NCBI RefSeq assembly: GCF_000378085.1
Contig: NZ_KB899215.1
Location: 62,001 to 126,000, forward strand
DNA: 64,000 nt
Source of the DNA: Hoylesella loescheii DSM 19665 = JCM 12249 = ATCC 15930
GTDB taxonomy: Bacteria > Bacteroidota > Bacteroidia > Bacteroidales > Bacteroidaceae
Reading direction: 5' to 3'
Part shown: positions 53,036 through 62,115 of the stretch, in pieces
Layout of the letters: every line of letters begins with the position of its first letter
How positions within the stretch are numbered: the first letter of the stretch is position 1
Translations under genes and position numbers: made by a program
Notes under the pieces: model-generated
What the model saw: only the letters and a program-made list of their open reading frames with translations
Told to the model about the DNA's origin: nothing
The model's database searches: none

Positions 53036-54208
53036 TTACTTTTTGTTTTTATCCTCCTTATCAATCTTGGGGAAGTTTTTACGAATTTGTGCGAACATCT
53101 TGTCTTTGTCTTTCTTATACAGCTTTACGTACTTTTCTAGGGTAGGAACAGGTCCTGTGAGGTCTTTATTGTTGAGGTAATGGTTGAGTGTTGCCACCAT
53201 GGCAGCTTCGTAACCATCTTCGGATTCTTTGGTTTCCTTGTTCTCTAAGGCGTAAAGAATATAGCCTGCATAATAGCTAAACAAGTAAGGATACGACTTT
53301 TCTGTGGAGATAAGTTGGGCTTCGTTCTTTCCCATAGGTATCGTAACCAAGTCTGAAGGTACCGCCCAGGCCATGATAAACTTAGCTGCATCGTCCATGT
53401 CGTGGGCTGTGAGCCGATGCGAAAGGTAGTATTGGCAGCACCTCTCAACGTCTTTGGTATGTTTTCGGCAATCTTCTGCCGTTTCAAGTTTTGGCAATTC
53501 GGGTATGTCGCCATAACCTTTCTTGGCCTCTTCTTTCAGCTTTTCCACTTCATCGCGCAGACTTTTTGCCTTATCCTCTTGGTTGTTGCCCTCGTAATAG
53601 GTGATAAGATATTCGGCCTCATCAGTGTATTCTTCAGAGTGTTGCCCAAAGAGATCTTTGTATATGGACAATGCGCGCAACTGATACTTGATGGCTTCGG
53701 CCTTCTCGCCTGCGTGGAACGAGTTCTCGGCAGCATGAATAAGTATCACGGCCATGTCTCTGTCGTTGGTGTAAAGTGATTCATAGATCTTCAAAGCCTT
53801 CTTGCTGTGTACCAAAGCCTCCTTACTTTTCCCATTAGAAGTTAGATACAGCGAAAGATTATCTAAGTACCAAGCATATCGCTTGTCTTTGGTGCTGAAG
53901 TGTTTGCCGTATAAGTCTACAACCTTTTGTGCCGTTTCAACGGCCTTATTGATGCGTTTGGCTCTAAGGTAAGCCTTACCAAGGAAGACCAATCCTTCAA
54001 TATAAGTGGTGTCGGCCTCCCCTCGAAGGCCCTTTACCTTTGCCGTATAGGCAGTGAAAGCATCGACAGCTTTATCGAATTTGCCATCTGCGATAAGCAT
54101 GCGGGCAGTGCTGTCCATCTCGTGTAGCTGTTTTTCTTGCTCCGTTTTCTGTGCCAGTGTGGTGTTTGCGGCGAGCAATAGCAATGCCGCGAGTAGTGTT
54201 TTCTTCAT
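53036..54208 (-). CDS. Exported tetratricopeptide-repeat protein
   Basis: A 390-residue protein starting MKKTLLAALLLLAANTTLAQ, a signal peptide (the longer upstream start is ignored). Residues about 20-240 are helical with TPR-like pairs (GLVFLGKAYLRAKRINKAVE; LYLTSNGKSKEALVHSKKAL; AENSFHAGEKAEAIKYQLRA). The C-terminal part has charged helices and a hydrophobic SYYAGYILYALENKE. It probably binds partner proteins in the periplasm. No precise role. The MscS-type gene ends 70 nt upstream on the same strand. Confidence 0.78.
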   Translation of the reverse strand: MKKTLLAALLLLAANTTLAQKTEQEKQLHEMDSTARMLIADGKFDKAVDAFTAYTAKVKGLRGEADTTYIEGLVFLGKAYLRAKRINKAVETAQKVVDLYGKHFSTKDKRYAWYLDNLSLYLTSNGKSKEALVHSKKALKIYESLYTNDRDMAVILIHAAENSFHAGEKAEAIKYQLRALSIYKDLFGQHSEEYTDEAEYLITYYEGNNQEDKAKSLRDEVEKLKEEAKKGYGDIPELPKLETAEDCRKHTKDVERCCQYYLSHRLTAHDMDDAAKFIMAWAVPSDLVTIPMGKNEAQLISTEKSYPYLFSYYAGYILYALENKETKESEDGYEAAMVATLNHYLNNKDLTGPVPTLEKYVKLYKKDKDKMFAQIRKNFPKIDKEDKNKK

Positions 54209-54277
54209 AAGTGATGTGATTGATATTAGTTTTAATGTTGATATGTATGGGTGGTGAAGATAGCTCTTCGCCACCAT

Positions 54278-55444
54278 TTATTGTTCGGGGTATTGCTGAT
54301 AGATAGTTAGGCCGAATGCATGGGTATAGGCATAGATGTGTTCCATGATGTCGGCCAGGGTGTGTTCGTAGTGTATGTCGGGTGAATTCTTGATGAAAAA
54401 ATAGAACTCTATGGGTAATCCGCTTGGCGTGGCTTCCATCTGTCGCACCATCAGTGTTTGTTTTTCGTTTACCTCAGTACGGTTGTTTAGGTATTGTTCG
54501 ATGAACAAGCGGAAGAGGGCGATGTTTACTTGTTGGCCTTGCATTTGTTCTTCGGTAATCAACTTATCCGAAAGTAGCGAGTTTTTAAGTGTTTCGTCTG
54601 CTAGCTTAACGCTCCTAAAATCTATATAAAGCAGGCGTTTAACACGTCTACCCGCACCCTTTTGCATGCTTCGCCAGTTTTGAAACGACCCACTAACCAG
54701 TGCCAATGGTGGCACCGTGACGGTCGTGTCGTCGAAATTCCGCACTTTCACGGTGGTAAGACTGATGTCTTCTACAACGCCATCGGCAGGTGTTGAAGGC
54801 ACCGTTATCCAATCGCCCTTCCTCACCATGTCGTTGCTGGTGAGCCTAATACCTGCAACCAGTCCTTCGATGGTGTCTTTAAATACCAGCATGAGTATGG
54901 CCGAGGTAGCTCCGAGTCCTGCAATGAGCGACATGGGGTTCTTGTTGAAGAGGATAGCCACCACCACTATTACTGTAATAAAGATAACAATAACTTTCAA
55001 TACGCCACAAAAAGTGCGGATATACTGGCGAACGGCAGGGCTAGAAGACAGCTTAAGCTGGGTGAGCGAGTTGATGAGGGCAATGAAAAGTTTTACCGAC
55101 ATCACCACGATATATATGGCTGTGAGTTTCTCTAAGGCAGTGTGCACAATGGCATATTGGAAAAACACCATGGGCAAGAGCCACGAAACAACGATGGCTG
55201 GCACGATGCGACTTGCCGTTTTCAGTACGTTGTCGTTGAAGAGGGTTTCGTCCCAGTTGCCTTTTGTCTTACTGGTTATGCGGTGCACCACGGGAATGAG
55301 TATCTTGCGACAAAGCGCGCCCGCGGCCCAAGCCAGCAAAATGGTGACAAGCACTAATAGCACGTGGCGCACAATGGGTACGGCGTTGCCCGAAATGCCT
55401 GTTAGACGGATGAATTGTTCTACGTAGTTTTTTATCGATTCCAT
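54278..55444 (-). CDS. Small-conductance mechanosensitive channel (MscS/YbdG-type)
   Basis: A 388-residue inner-membrane protein. Several hydrophobic helices (about 20-45, 88-117, 140-170 and 175-200) precede the MscS core, with the pore-lining helix rich in Gly/Ala (LIAGLGATSAILMLVFKDTIEGLVAG). The beta domain has RKGDWITVPSTPADGVVEDI then SLTTVKVRNFDDTTVTVP, and the C-terminal alpha/beta domain follows. It releases solutes when the membrane stretches. The layout with an extra N-terminal membrane segment is like YbdG. Confidence 0.9.
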   Translation of the reverse strand: MESIKNYVEQFIRLTGISGNAVPIVRHVLLVLVTILLAWAAGALCRKILIPVVHRITSKTKGNWDETLFNDNVLKTASRIVPAIVVSWLLPMVFFQYAIVHTALEKLTAIYIVVMSVKLFIALINSLTQLKLSSSPAVRQYIRTFCGVLKVIVIFITVIVVVAILFNKNPMSLIAGLGATSAILMLVFKDTIEGLVAGIRLTSNDMVRKGDWITVPSTPADGVVEDISLTTVKVRNFDDTTVTVPPLALVSGSFQNWRSMQKGAGRRVKRLLYIDFRSVKLADETLKNSLLSDKLITEEQMQGQQVNIALFRLFIEQYLNNRTEVNEKQTLMVRQMEATPSGLPIEFYFFIKNSPDIHYEHTLADIMEHIYAYTHAFGLTIYQQYPEQ

Positions 55445-55489
55445 TGATATAATGGTTTTAGAGGTTGGTTTATAAGGGATGTTGTGGGG

Positions 55490-56776
55490 TTAGGGTTGGC
55501 ATAAGGCCGTGCAAACCCTATCTTGGAAAGCACGTGCGTTTCGGCCATGCATTACGCCTTGGTTGATGATGGCAAAGCAAAGGCGATGCCCATTGGCAGC
55601 TGTGCAATAGCCTGCAAGTGAGAATACGCCCGTAACACTACCAGTCTTGGCACGTACATTACCACGAGTAAAGACCCCTTTCATGCGCGACTTGAGTGTC
55701 CCGTCTATGCCTGCGATGGGCAATGAGGGTGAAAGGTGCAGGTAAATGTTATCGTTGCGGAAAGCGTAGCGAAGCATAGCAACCTCCAATTCGGCCGAAA
55801 CATAGTTGTAGAGCGACAGCCCTGAACCGTCGGCCACCTTATAGGCTGCAGCGTTTAAGCCAAGTTTGCTGATGAGCCTTTTCACCACTTGTGCCGCATT
55901 TTTGGCAGTAGCAGGCTTATTTCCTGTGGCAGCGGCAATCTGGTAGAACATCGCTTCAGCGTAAAGGTTGTCGCTTTCTTTCATCATACGCATCAGTATT
56001 TGGTCCATAGTGTGAAAGCGCGTACAGATGCAAGTGGCGTCTTGTGGACGTTGACCAGTGGCAGTGAAGGCGTCTAGCACAATACCAGCTTTACGAAGTT
56101 CTTGCATAAAGCGGTCCATAAACACGTCTTTTCGGGTGTATACTAGTGCCGAGAGCACGGGGTTGTCATCGTCCCAGCACCAGCCTTTGCCCAAAAGGTC
56201 AGTGGTTTTCATCGACTTGTCGGCATAGAGCGTACCGCGGATGGTATCTACACCCATCTTTTGCAGACTTTCTACAAAGGCGTGCATATCGTCGGCATTG
56301 AAACGGGGGTCGAAACCACCAACACAATACACGTTACCCGTAAGTGTTCGGTTCTCAATACTACCAGTATAGCATAGTTCCGTTTTGAATTGGTGCGATC
56401 CGCCTAGCTTGTCCAGGGCTGCAATAGCTGTTATCACCTTCATGGTAGAAGCAGGGCGCATCGTTTGGTATTCGTTGAAGCGGTATATGGCCGAGTCGGC
56501 ATCGAGGTCGTAAACCATCAATCCAAGTTGCGAAGTACGTAGCATGTCGGCTTGTAGCAGTCTGTCTATACGTGCTTTCACCGATTGCGGCCACGGCAAC
56601 AGGCTGTCTGTTGTTAGGGTATCGACCGAAAGCGAGTCGGTAGACAGCGTGTCGGTCGCTGCCACGGTTTCATCATCGTCGTCGGTAACGTCTTTTTCCA
56701 CTTGTCCCATCATTGGCAGGGCCATTAGCCAAGCCAGTAAAAAGACGAGGGCATATTTGTTTTTTAATTTCATCAT
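55490..56776 (-). CDS. dacB: D-alanyl-D-alanine carboxypeptidase/endopeptidase, PBP4 (S13) family
   Basis: A 428-residue exported peptidase. Signal-like N-terminus (MMKLKNKYALVFLLAWLMAL), then a threonine/serine/aspartate-rich linker. Penicillin-binding motifs are the SxxK serine in PASTMKV (S110, K113), SDN in MKESDNLYAEAM, and KTG in VRAKTGSVTG near 385. This is the S13 layout of PBP4, a periplasmic enzyme that trims D-Ala and cuts cross-links in peptidoglycan. Its start overlaps the stop of the upstream small gene by 4 bp (ATGA), so translation is probably coupled. Confidence 0.88.
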   Translation of the reverse strand: MMKLKNKYALVFLLAWLMALPMMGQVEKDVTDDDDETVAATDTLSTDSLSVDTLTTDSLLPWPQSVKARIDRLLQADMLRTSQLGLMVYDLDADSAIYRFNEYQTMRPASTMKVITAIAALDKLGGSHQFKTELCYTGSIENRTLTGNVYCVGGFDPRFNADDMHAFVESLQKMGVDTIRGTLYADKSMKTTDLLGKGWCWDDDNPVLSALVYTRKDVFMDRFMQELRKAGIVLDAFTATGQRPQDATCICTRFHTMDQILMRMMKESDNLYAEAMFYQIAAATGNKPATAKNAAQVVKRLISKLGLNAAAYKVADGSGLSLYNYVSAELEVAMLRYAFRNDNIYLHLSPSLPIAGIDGTLKSRMKGVFTRGNVRAKTGSVTGVFSLAGYCTAANGHRLCFAIINQGVMHGRNARAFQDRVCTALCQP

Positions 56777-57171
56777 TTGGGTGTTACTTGCCGTTTCTTT
56801 ACCTCGGCGATAAAGGCATCGGCGTTATCGGGTTGCACGCTCACTAGTCGTTTGTGTCCGCATTGCAACAATACATATTGTGAAAGACCGAAGCCCGTAG
56901 ACATCTTACGGCACAAAACGATGTCGTTAACGCGTATCTGTCTTGTTTTTGAGAAGCGGCCATTGTCGATATACAGCATCTCCTCTTCACCGTTGTTGCG
57001 AAATATGTAGGTGGTGTGTACAATCCGTTCTATTATTACTACCACCACGATGGCCAATAAACAACCAGCCAGCACGCTTTTTATCCAAAACATGTATAGT
57101 GCAAGCAAGCCGAAAGCAAGTATGCCGCAGCTGGTTGCGGGGGAAAGGCGTTGGTGGAAGGTTCTGTCCAT
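56773..57171 (-). CDS. Small membrane protein with PH-like domain
   Basis: A 132-residue protein. Two adjacent transmembrane helices lie at about 14-50 (CGILAFGLLALYMFWIKS, AGCLLAIVVVVIIERIVH). A soluble C-terminal part (TTYIFRNNGEEEMLYIDNG to VLLQCGHKRLVSVQPDNADA) has a strand pattern similar to bacterial PH domains. Function unknown. It overlaps dacB by 4 bp and is the first gene of that operon, with a -7 motif at 57312-57319. Confidence 0.7.
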   Translation of the reverse strand: MDRTFHQRLSPATSCGILAFGLLALYMFWIKSVLAGCLLAIVVVVIIERIVHTTYIFRNNGEEEMLYIDNGRFSKTRQIRVNDIVLCRKMSTGFGLSQYVLLQCGHKRLVSVQPDNADAFIAEVKKRQVTPK

Positions 57172-57311
57172 TATGGTATTTTAGTGTGTTTGTTATGAAG
57201 TTGACGTGTTGGATGTGTATTTGTTATGGTTCCCGTCTTATAGCATGTTAGCCTTGTAAGGTCGAAAACGAGGCTGCAACACCCTTTGCCAAGCATCATT
57301 TACACAATATA

Positions 57312-57319
57312 CAAAATTA
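57312..57319 (-). promoter_or_regulatory. -7 promoter motif (TAATTTTG) of the PH-like/dacB operon
   Basis: TAATTTTG on the minus strand at 57312-57319, leader about 140 nt. Nothing else is visible in the 57320-57599 stretch of the gap. Confidence 0.6.
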
Positions 57320-57599
57320 CAAAAATAATTGTTCATAGCGTGCCTTTGCTTCCTTGTTTATTGTTTTTTAGTAGAAAAAGGAGGACAGAAGAGAAATAGG
57401 GTGGGGTTAGGAAGAAGGTGTTGGACTTTGGTTGCTCGCTATCTTTGTTTGGCAAAGCGCGACTTCGTTATATAGTGGGTGGAGTGTAGGTAGGAGGTGT
57501 TGGGCTTGTTTGAGGTAATATCCTTCGTATCGAATTGTCGCAGGTGTAGGTGTAATCCTTTTTGTCTATCGAACCGTAACCGTTTGTGAGTAGCTAACT

Positions 57600-58130
57600 C
57601 TAATGTCCTTCTAAGTTTAATTCATCGTTATTTCTATCATTCGCTGGGATCCTTTCAAAAGCATTTCGTAATTCTTCAATGAATTTTAATCCAGATTCTT
57701 GATCGCATTTCAATACTTCAGGGAATATATGATATTCTTCTTTCCCCTGTTTAAGGATTCTAATGACATAATTGTTCTTTGTTGTGCAGTCACAATGATT
57801 ACCATCTGAATTCTCTACCTTAGCTAGTTTTTTTATAGTTAGATAGTAGAGCAAGTTTTTAATCTCGTTGTCATAGATTTCTTTTCTATTTTTTTGTTTC
57901 AGGTCATTATAATTCATTAATAGGCTATCGTGAGAATAGAAGTATAGATTCTCATGTTCTAATGATATAGCTGTAACTATACCATAATGAGGTTCGCCAT
58001 TCGTAATTCTATAGACATAGACGTTAGTCTTTGAATCTATAACCCAATCTTTTCTTGTATGTTGATGATAACAAGAGGAAAAGAGTAAACTCATAATCAA
58101 TATGGTGAAACTGAATGTTTTGTTAATCAT
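57600..58130 (-). CDS. Hypothetical lipoprotein
   Basis: A 176-residue AT-rich gene. Signal with lipobox (MINKTFSFTILIMSLLFSSC; Cys 20). The mature part is alpha/beta, with HGTRK-type basic residues near the start and NDLKQKNRKEIYDNEIKNLL in the middle. Two Cys (CDCTT) lie close together. Not recognised. Last of the three genes that share the -7 motif at 59358. Confidence 0.7.
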   Translation of the reverse strand: MINKTFSFTILIMSLLFSSCYHQHTRKDWVIDSKTNVYVYRITNGEPHYGIVTAISLEHENLYFYSHDSLLMNYNDLKQKNRKEIYDNEIKNLLYYLTIKKLAKVENSDGNHCDCTTKNNYVIRILKQGKEEYHIFPEVLKCDQESGLKFIEELRNAFERIPANDRNNDELNLEGH

Positions 58131-58190
58131 ATTATCTCCTTTTACATTTCTTCGATTGTCGTTTGTGGGGAAATCATCTTATCAGCAGGT

Positions 58191-58649
58191 TTACTGCTTC
58201 CCATGTCTTTTCTCTACATTTTTATTTATATGAAACATATTTGAATACTCGGTATAGGATAATCTATCAGGCTTTCTACCGATGTTGTATTTAAACCTAT
58301 ATATGTTTTCATCTTTTCTCTTATACCTGATATTCTTAATTTCCCATTCTTCTTTCTGATTCACCTCACACCCTTTTAATACGATAATATTTTGCACCTT
58401 ATAAGTGTATGGAACATGGAAAATATCTTGGGCGAATATACACCACCTGCCATCTACTCTTTTTTCTAAGGATATTGAGATATAAATATTCTCTTCACAG
58501 CTATTGCTGAAATGGAAGGATACTGAACTACCTGTATCATATTCAGTCAGGACTGAATCTATTTTTAAACATCCTTCCATTGACTGGGCATTTAAGTAAC
58601 AGGCAATGCCTTGCAATGCAAATAACACCAAACACCTAATCTTTCTCAT
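58191..58649 (-). CDS. Hypothetical exported protein
   Basis: A 152-residue protein from MRKIRCLVLFALQGIACYLN (signal peptide ending near AQ22); the longer upstream start adds non-signal sequence. The mature part is beta-rich: SVSFHFSNSCEENIYISISL, VPYTYKVQNIIVLKG. It resembles small immunoglobulin-like exported proteins, but this is only a pattern. Not recognised. Confidence 0.65.
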   Translation of the reverse strand: MRKIRCLVLFALQGIACYLNAQSMEGCLKIDSVLTEYDTGSSVSFHFSNSCEENIYISISLEKRVDGRWCIFAQDIFHVPYTYKVQNIIVLKGCEVNQKEEWEIKNIRYKRKDENIYRFKYNIGRKPDRLSYTEYSNMFHINKNVEKRHGKQ

Positions 58650-58730
58650 CTTTTTTATTCCTCCATTTGTTGAGTTATCAGGATTACTCCCATGGTTTAA
58701 GAATTGCACAAATCCTTGTACTTGTACAAA

Positions 58731-59153
58731 TTACCTATCGGGATTTAGGCATCTTCTTAACTTTCCCTTTGAATCTGCCCAGAAATATTCTTTGATATAC
58801 ACTTGAGCGCCCATTCCAGAATGGATAACAACATATCTTGTATTAGGACGAAATTTAATTCTCCGAAGGTTTTTAGTAATACCATAACGGTTCATTTTTT
58901 CCAAACACAATGTAGATGATATATTTTTAAAGTTTATTGTGTCACAACTTTTTGTGTCAAATTCATTTTTCTTTGTGATAAAGAATAGATGGCACTCACT
59001 AGGATCGAGGCAGTCTGATTCTATTTCTAAATGCAAAAAGTTATGCACGATCAGAAGTTGCCGATTCTCATCAAGTGAAAAATCATGATTTTCATTACAA
59101 GACATTAAGAAAAAGAATGTCATAAGAATGCAAACTGTATATAATTTTTTCAT
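58731..59153 (-). CDS. Hypothetical lipoprotein
   Basis: A 140-residue lipoprotein (MKKLYTVCILMTFFFLMSC; Cys 19). The mature part is short, beta-rich and polar (HNFLHLEIESDCLDPSECHL; RIKFRPNTRYVVIHSG). Not recognised. First of a likely three-gene minus-strand unit that ends at 57600. Confidence 0.65.
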   Translation of the reverse strand: MKKLYTVCILMTFFFLMSCNENHDFSLDENRQLLIVHNFLHLEIESDCLDPSECHLFFITKKNEFDTKSCDTINFKNISSTLCLEKMNRYGITKNLRRIKFRPNTRYVVIHSGMGAQVYIKEYFWADSKGKLRRCLNPDR

Positions 59154-59357
59154 TTATCTTGTTTGTTCTATGTAATCAACACCATGTCCAGCCATCAGTT
59201 GTAGTGGAAGAATAACTGCGTACGTCTTAATCCCTTTTGTTTTTGGTAGAAAATTACCAACGAAATATAGTACAACGTGCTAAAATGGTAAAGTGTTTCA
59301 TGTCTTCGCGTGTTGTTTTTAGTGATTAAGGGTTATAGGGTATGTTTCCCATAATTA

Positions 59358-59365
59358 CAAAATTA
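59358..59365 (-). promoter_or_regulatory. -7 promoter motif (TAATTTTG) of the lipoprotein unit
   Basis: TAATTTTG on the minus strand at 59358-59365; leader about 200 nt. Upstream of it, 59366-59641 has no supported gene. Confidence 0.5.
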
Positions 59366-59641
59366 GTTAAAGTCCAATAAACGACAAAGCGTTTTAGTGA
59401 TTAATTTGCCAAATAGCAGTATAACAACTTGTTTTTAGGAAAATAAACGAGAAAACAATATATGTATAAAACCAAGTACGATCGAAATGATCGTCAACGT
59501 AATGAGTCTTTAATAACAAAGACAGTCAATAAATTTCCGTACTTATCAGTTGTGGCTGGTTCTTAGTATGACTTTTGGGATGGTAAACTGTCAACTTATT
59601 CAGTACTCTTCACAGACAAAAACGAGGAAAGATGTGACATA

Positions 59642-60085
59642 TTATTCCCTGCATTTCAGCCATTGCTCACCAAACAACTGTAAATCATAATAAAACATAC
59701 ATTCTTCTTCATAGAAGTCTATAACTAATTTATTGATAGCATTTTTATCATAAAGTACAATTAACCCACTATGTTCATCGTTAAATTCAAAATCAGAATT
59801 GAAGAAACTTATTCGCTTTATCATGACAAGCCCACACATATTGGAATACCCAATTGACATATAAACTGGATCAGAGTATATTAATTGAATCTTTGTGATA
59901 AAACCTTTAAGTATTTCTTTTTTAGTAAATAGTATATTTCTACATTCCCAATAATCCATTTTAGGCAGGAGCTTTTCATGATTATCTATGATACTTTTTG
60001 ATATAACATCAGAATCTTCAAGATTTAATATTTTGAACTTATTATTAGTGATAAGTTTTGATAATTCCGTTAAATACTCCGCCAT
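59642..60085 (-). CDS. Small protein, possible immunity-type protein
   Basis: A 147-residue acidic protein from the ATG at 60085 (MAEYLTELSKLITNNKFKIL). An in-frame ATG at 60139 would add 18 residues. The sequence is alpha/beta, with DYWECRNILFTKKEILKGFI and SGLIVLYDKNAINKLVIDF. Small acidic proteins of this shape are typical immunity proteins of contact-dependent or polymorphic toxins, but no toxin domain is recognised nearby. The alternative upstream start overlaps the stop of the fragment at 60132 by 8 bases, as is often seen between toxin and immunity genes. Confidence 0.55.
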   Translation of the reverse strand: MAEYLTELSKLITNNKFKILNLEDSDVISKSIIDNHEKLLPKMDYWECRNILFTKKEILKGFITKIQLIYSDPVYMSIGYSNMCGLVMIKRISFFNSDFEFNDEHSGLIVLYDKNAINKLVIDFYEEECMFYYDLQLFGEQWLKCRE

Positions 60086-60131
60086 ATACCTTTTTCCTGT
60101 GTTTTTACGCAAAAGAAATTGTAACCTACAA

Positions 60132-60383
60132 TTATTCATGGTAATTTACTTTAGATTTATTATTTTCTAACTTTAGACGATTGTATCGGTTATGCTGCAC
60201 TTGCCCCTCTCTAATTTTAACGAAACTCATGCCCATAGCGTAGCCCACGTCTTTGGCTTTGCGCCCAGTGCGTATCAACAGGTTAAGCTTGCCGTTGGCG
60301 TAGGTCACGTCACCTCCCTGTCGGGATAGGTCATGGTGCGCATACCAACATGTGTCACCATTACCGAACCAACGGTAGAGATT
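60132..60383 (-). pseudogene. GC-rich 83-codon open fragment without a start codon
   Basis: A minus-strand frame from 60383 down to the stop at 60132 encodes a fluent, non-repetitive peptide that contains TCWYAHHDLSRQGGDVTYAN and GKLNLLIRTGRKAKDVGYAM. The 60180-60360 part is clearly richer in G+C than everything around it, as though it came from another gene. It lacks a plausible start and is preceded by a stop. Its stop overlaps the start of the following gene (ATGAATAA). I do not recognise the family; it may be a displaced C-terminal tip of a larger protein. Confidence 0.5.
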
Positions 60384-60756
60384 TTAAACATATCAATGTG
60401 TCTGTGAACATTGAGTTCTTAATTACTAACAAAGTGTCGTTACATTCTCTTATGCAATACTCCATTCCCCCTATGTTTATTGTTGTATCATTTATTAATG
60501 AACATTTTTCAATGAGCATGATGTCCCCTCCGTCATATTTTGTTAGGACACTAGCTTTATATGCCCTATCATATATGTACCATCGCCCCTGTCTATCAAA
60601 GTAATAGTAGACTTGCGACTTCGTGGCGTGTGACTTCTTCAACCAGTATCTATGATTTCTACCTGCAATTGTCATTTCGATATAATTTTTCTTACAGGAT
60701 AGCATACTAAGCACTACACAAAATATGCTTATATACACGAATATGAGCTTTTTCAT
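60361..60756 (-). CDS. Hypothetical lipoprotein
   Basis: A 131-residue lipoprotein starting MKKLIFVYISIFCVVLSMLS (Cys 21 in LSC). The mature part has GRNHRYWLKKSHATKSQVYY and MEYCIRECNDTLLVIKNS. Not recognised. It begins 19 nt after the pseudopilin-like gene and overlaps the GC-rich fragment at its end. Confidence 0.65.
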   Translation of the reverse strand: MKKLIFVYISIFCVVLSMLSCKKNYIEMTIAGRNHRYWLKKSHATKSQVYYYFDRQGRWYIYDRAYKASVLTKYDGGDIMLIEKCSLINDTTINIGGMEYCIRECNDTLLVIKNSMFTDTLICLKSLPLVR

Positions 60757-60775
60757 AATGAAGACGTCTTGACTT

Positions 60776-61105
60776 TTACTTAATTTCCCGATACCCATTT
60801 TCCCATTTTTTTGTGTCTGAATAATATGTCTTATTATAATCTATGGACATCATAAATGAAACTGTATAACTTGTATCATTTCTTACATCATAATAAAGTG
60901 CATTTGAATTCTCTTCTTCTATAACGCCTATCTCATTTAAATTTTTGGGTAAACGGTGATGCTTCATTCTAAAAAACTCTATTCTTTCTATGACGTTCTC
61001 TCCTCTTCGAGTTAAGTCCCTCTCTCTCTTACCTTTTACAAAGAAGAATAAAAGTATACTTAGTATGATAGTACTAGCTATTATATATATTCTTTTTGTT
61101 GTCAT
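60776..61105 (-). CDS. Small membrane-anchored protein, pseudopilin-like shape
   Basis: A 109-residue protein starting MTTKRIYIIASTIILSILLF. One N-terminal membrane helix is followed by a basic stretch and the sequence ERIEFFRMKHHRLPKNLNEI, which looks like the helix-then-'LP..L' start of type II pseudopilins and similar periplasmic proteins. The C-terminus is beta-rich. Upstream in the same frame (to 61309) there is further coding-like sequence that probably belongs to a separate decayed gene. Confidence 0.55.
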   Translation of the reverse strand: MTTKRIYIIASTIILSILLFFFVKGKRERDLTRRGENVIERIEFFRMKHHRLPKNLNEIGVIEEENSNALYYDVRNDTSYTVSFMMSIDYNKTYYSDTKKWENGYREIK

Positions 61106-61330
61106 TATTATGTTTTGTTTTCGTGAAAACTGGAATTGTTGTCTTATTGGTACTTGAAGGGTTTTGGGGTCTTCTGAAAGTAGAATCTGATTATTGGGCG
61201 CAGTCTGTCGTCTTTCCATATAGTTCTGGAATTGTTCTCCGAGAGGGAGCTTACCATCAGGATTAAAATAATTCGGACCAAACTCTGCACCAACATTATC
61301 ACTTGGCAAATATCTTATCTTTTTCTGATT
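61106..61330 (-). pseudogene. Decayed gene fragment before the pseudopilin-like gene
   Basis: The minus-strand frame contains a fluent peptide, including PSDNVGAEFGPNYFNPDGKL and PLGEQFQNYMERRQTAPNNQ, but its N-terminus is broken by a stop and a nearby frame change (an ATG at about 61355 opens MNYLTVPLSESEKDKIFAK and then stops). It reads as one small gene with a frameshift. Not recognised. Confidence 0.4.
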
Positions 61331-61512
61331 CAGATAATGGTACTGTTAAATAATTCATGTCGATTTTTTAATACATCGCAGCGATAGAGTCATTAATAGC
61401 ATGTTTGCTATTTACTTTCTTTCCCCAAGTTAAAAGAAATATGATAATTGAAAGTGTATTATTGAATGGCATTTCATTTTTTATGGGTTTTGTCCTACGA
61501 GAATCACTTACA

Positions 61513-61938
61513 TCATATAGGATATAATATAAAAATATTTCCCTCTCTTTTGATATTGAACTTCGCCTTGTGGTAGCTAACTTTAAAAATATTCTTTTTA
61601 GTGGCAATTGTAATTCCCTTTGGTTTCTCGGGGTCATACCACCAGCCTGCAAGATACGCCAATTTACCATGGCTCAAGAAAATCATTCTATCAGCTAAGT
61701 CCGTATATTCTGTTAATTGAAATCCTAAATCATGATTAATTTCCTCAAGGCTACACCCTGAAGAATAAAAACACAAGGTATCCCATTCAAAATCAAAGCA
61801 TTTTGAGAAATCAATAACTATATTCTTTTCTGTTTTATGGGTATTCCAATAAGAAATAACAACATCGTCAACTTTATTGAAATTATTACTACATGAGGAA
61901 CATAGAATAAAGAGAAATAAATAAAGGTACTTTTTCAT
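61513..61938 (-). CDS. Hypothetical lipoprotein, possibly frameshifted at its end
   Basis: A 141-residue lipoprotein (MKKYLYLFLFILCSSC; Cys 16). Mature part: VVISYWNTHKTEKNIVIDFS, KLAYLAGWWYDPEKPKGITI. The frame stops at 61513 after NIFILYPI. Another frame, open to 61368, continues with coding-like sequence (DVSDSRRTKPIKNEMPFNNT), so a one-base shift in the T/A-rich stretch near 61525 may have cut the protein short. Not recognised. Confidence 0.6.
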   Translation of the reverse strand: MKKYLYLFLFILCSSCSNNFNKVDDVVISYWNTHKTEKNIVIDFSKCFDFEWDTLCFYSSGCSLEEINHDLGFQLTEYTDLADRMIFLSHGKLAYLAGWWYDPEKPKGITIATKKNIFKVSYHKAKFNIKREGNIFILYPI

Positions 61939-62115
61939 TTCATTGCCTCCCAAGTTATTTGTATACATTCTGATTTCTGCTTAGTTTTTTCTGAACACTC
62001 TTCCTCCAATCCTCTATTTTGATTACAGAATCATTTGTTGTGTCATAGAAAAAAAACATTGCCATTTTTCGGTGAAACATAAAAGTAACTGCTAAATTGC
62101 ATAATATTCAGCTTA

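Noticed and set aside
59462-59566. 34-codon plus-strand ORF (MYKTKYDRNDRQRNESLITK)
   Set aside because: It lies opposite the main direction of the region, has no promoter or known family, and is short enough to be chance.
61368-61670. 100-codon ORF overlapping the lipoprotein at 61513
   Set aside because: Most of it is a shadow of the lipoprotein frame; only the end from about 61512 looks coding, and that is reported as a possible frameshift instead.
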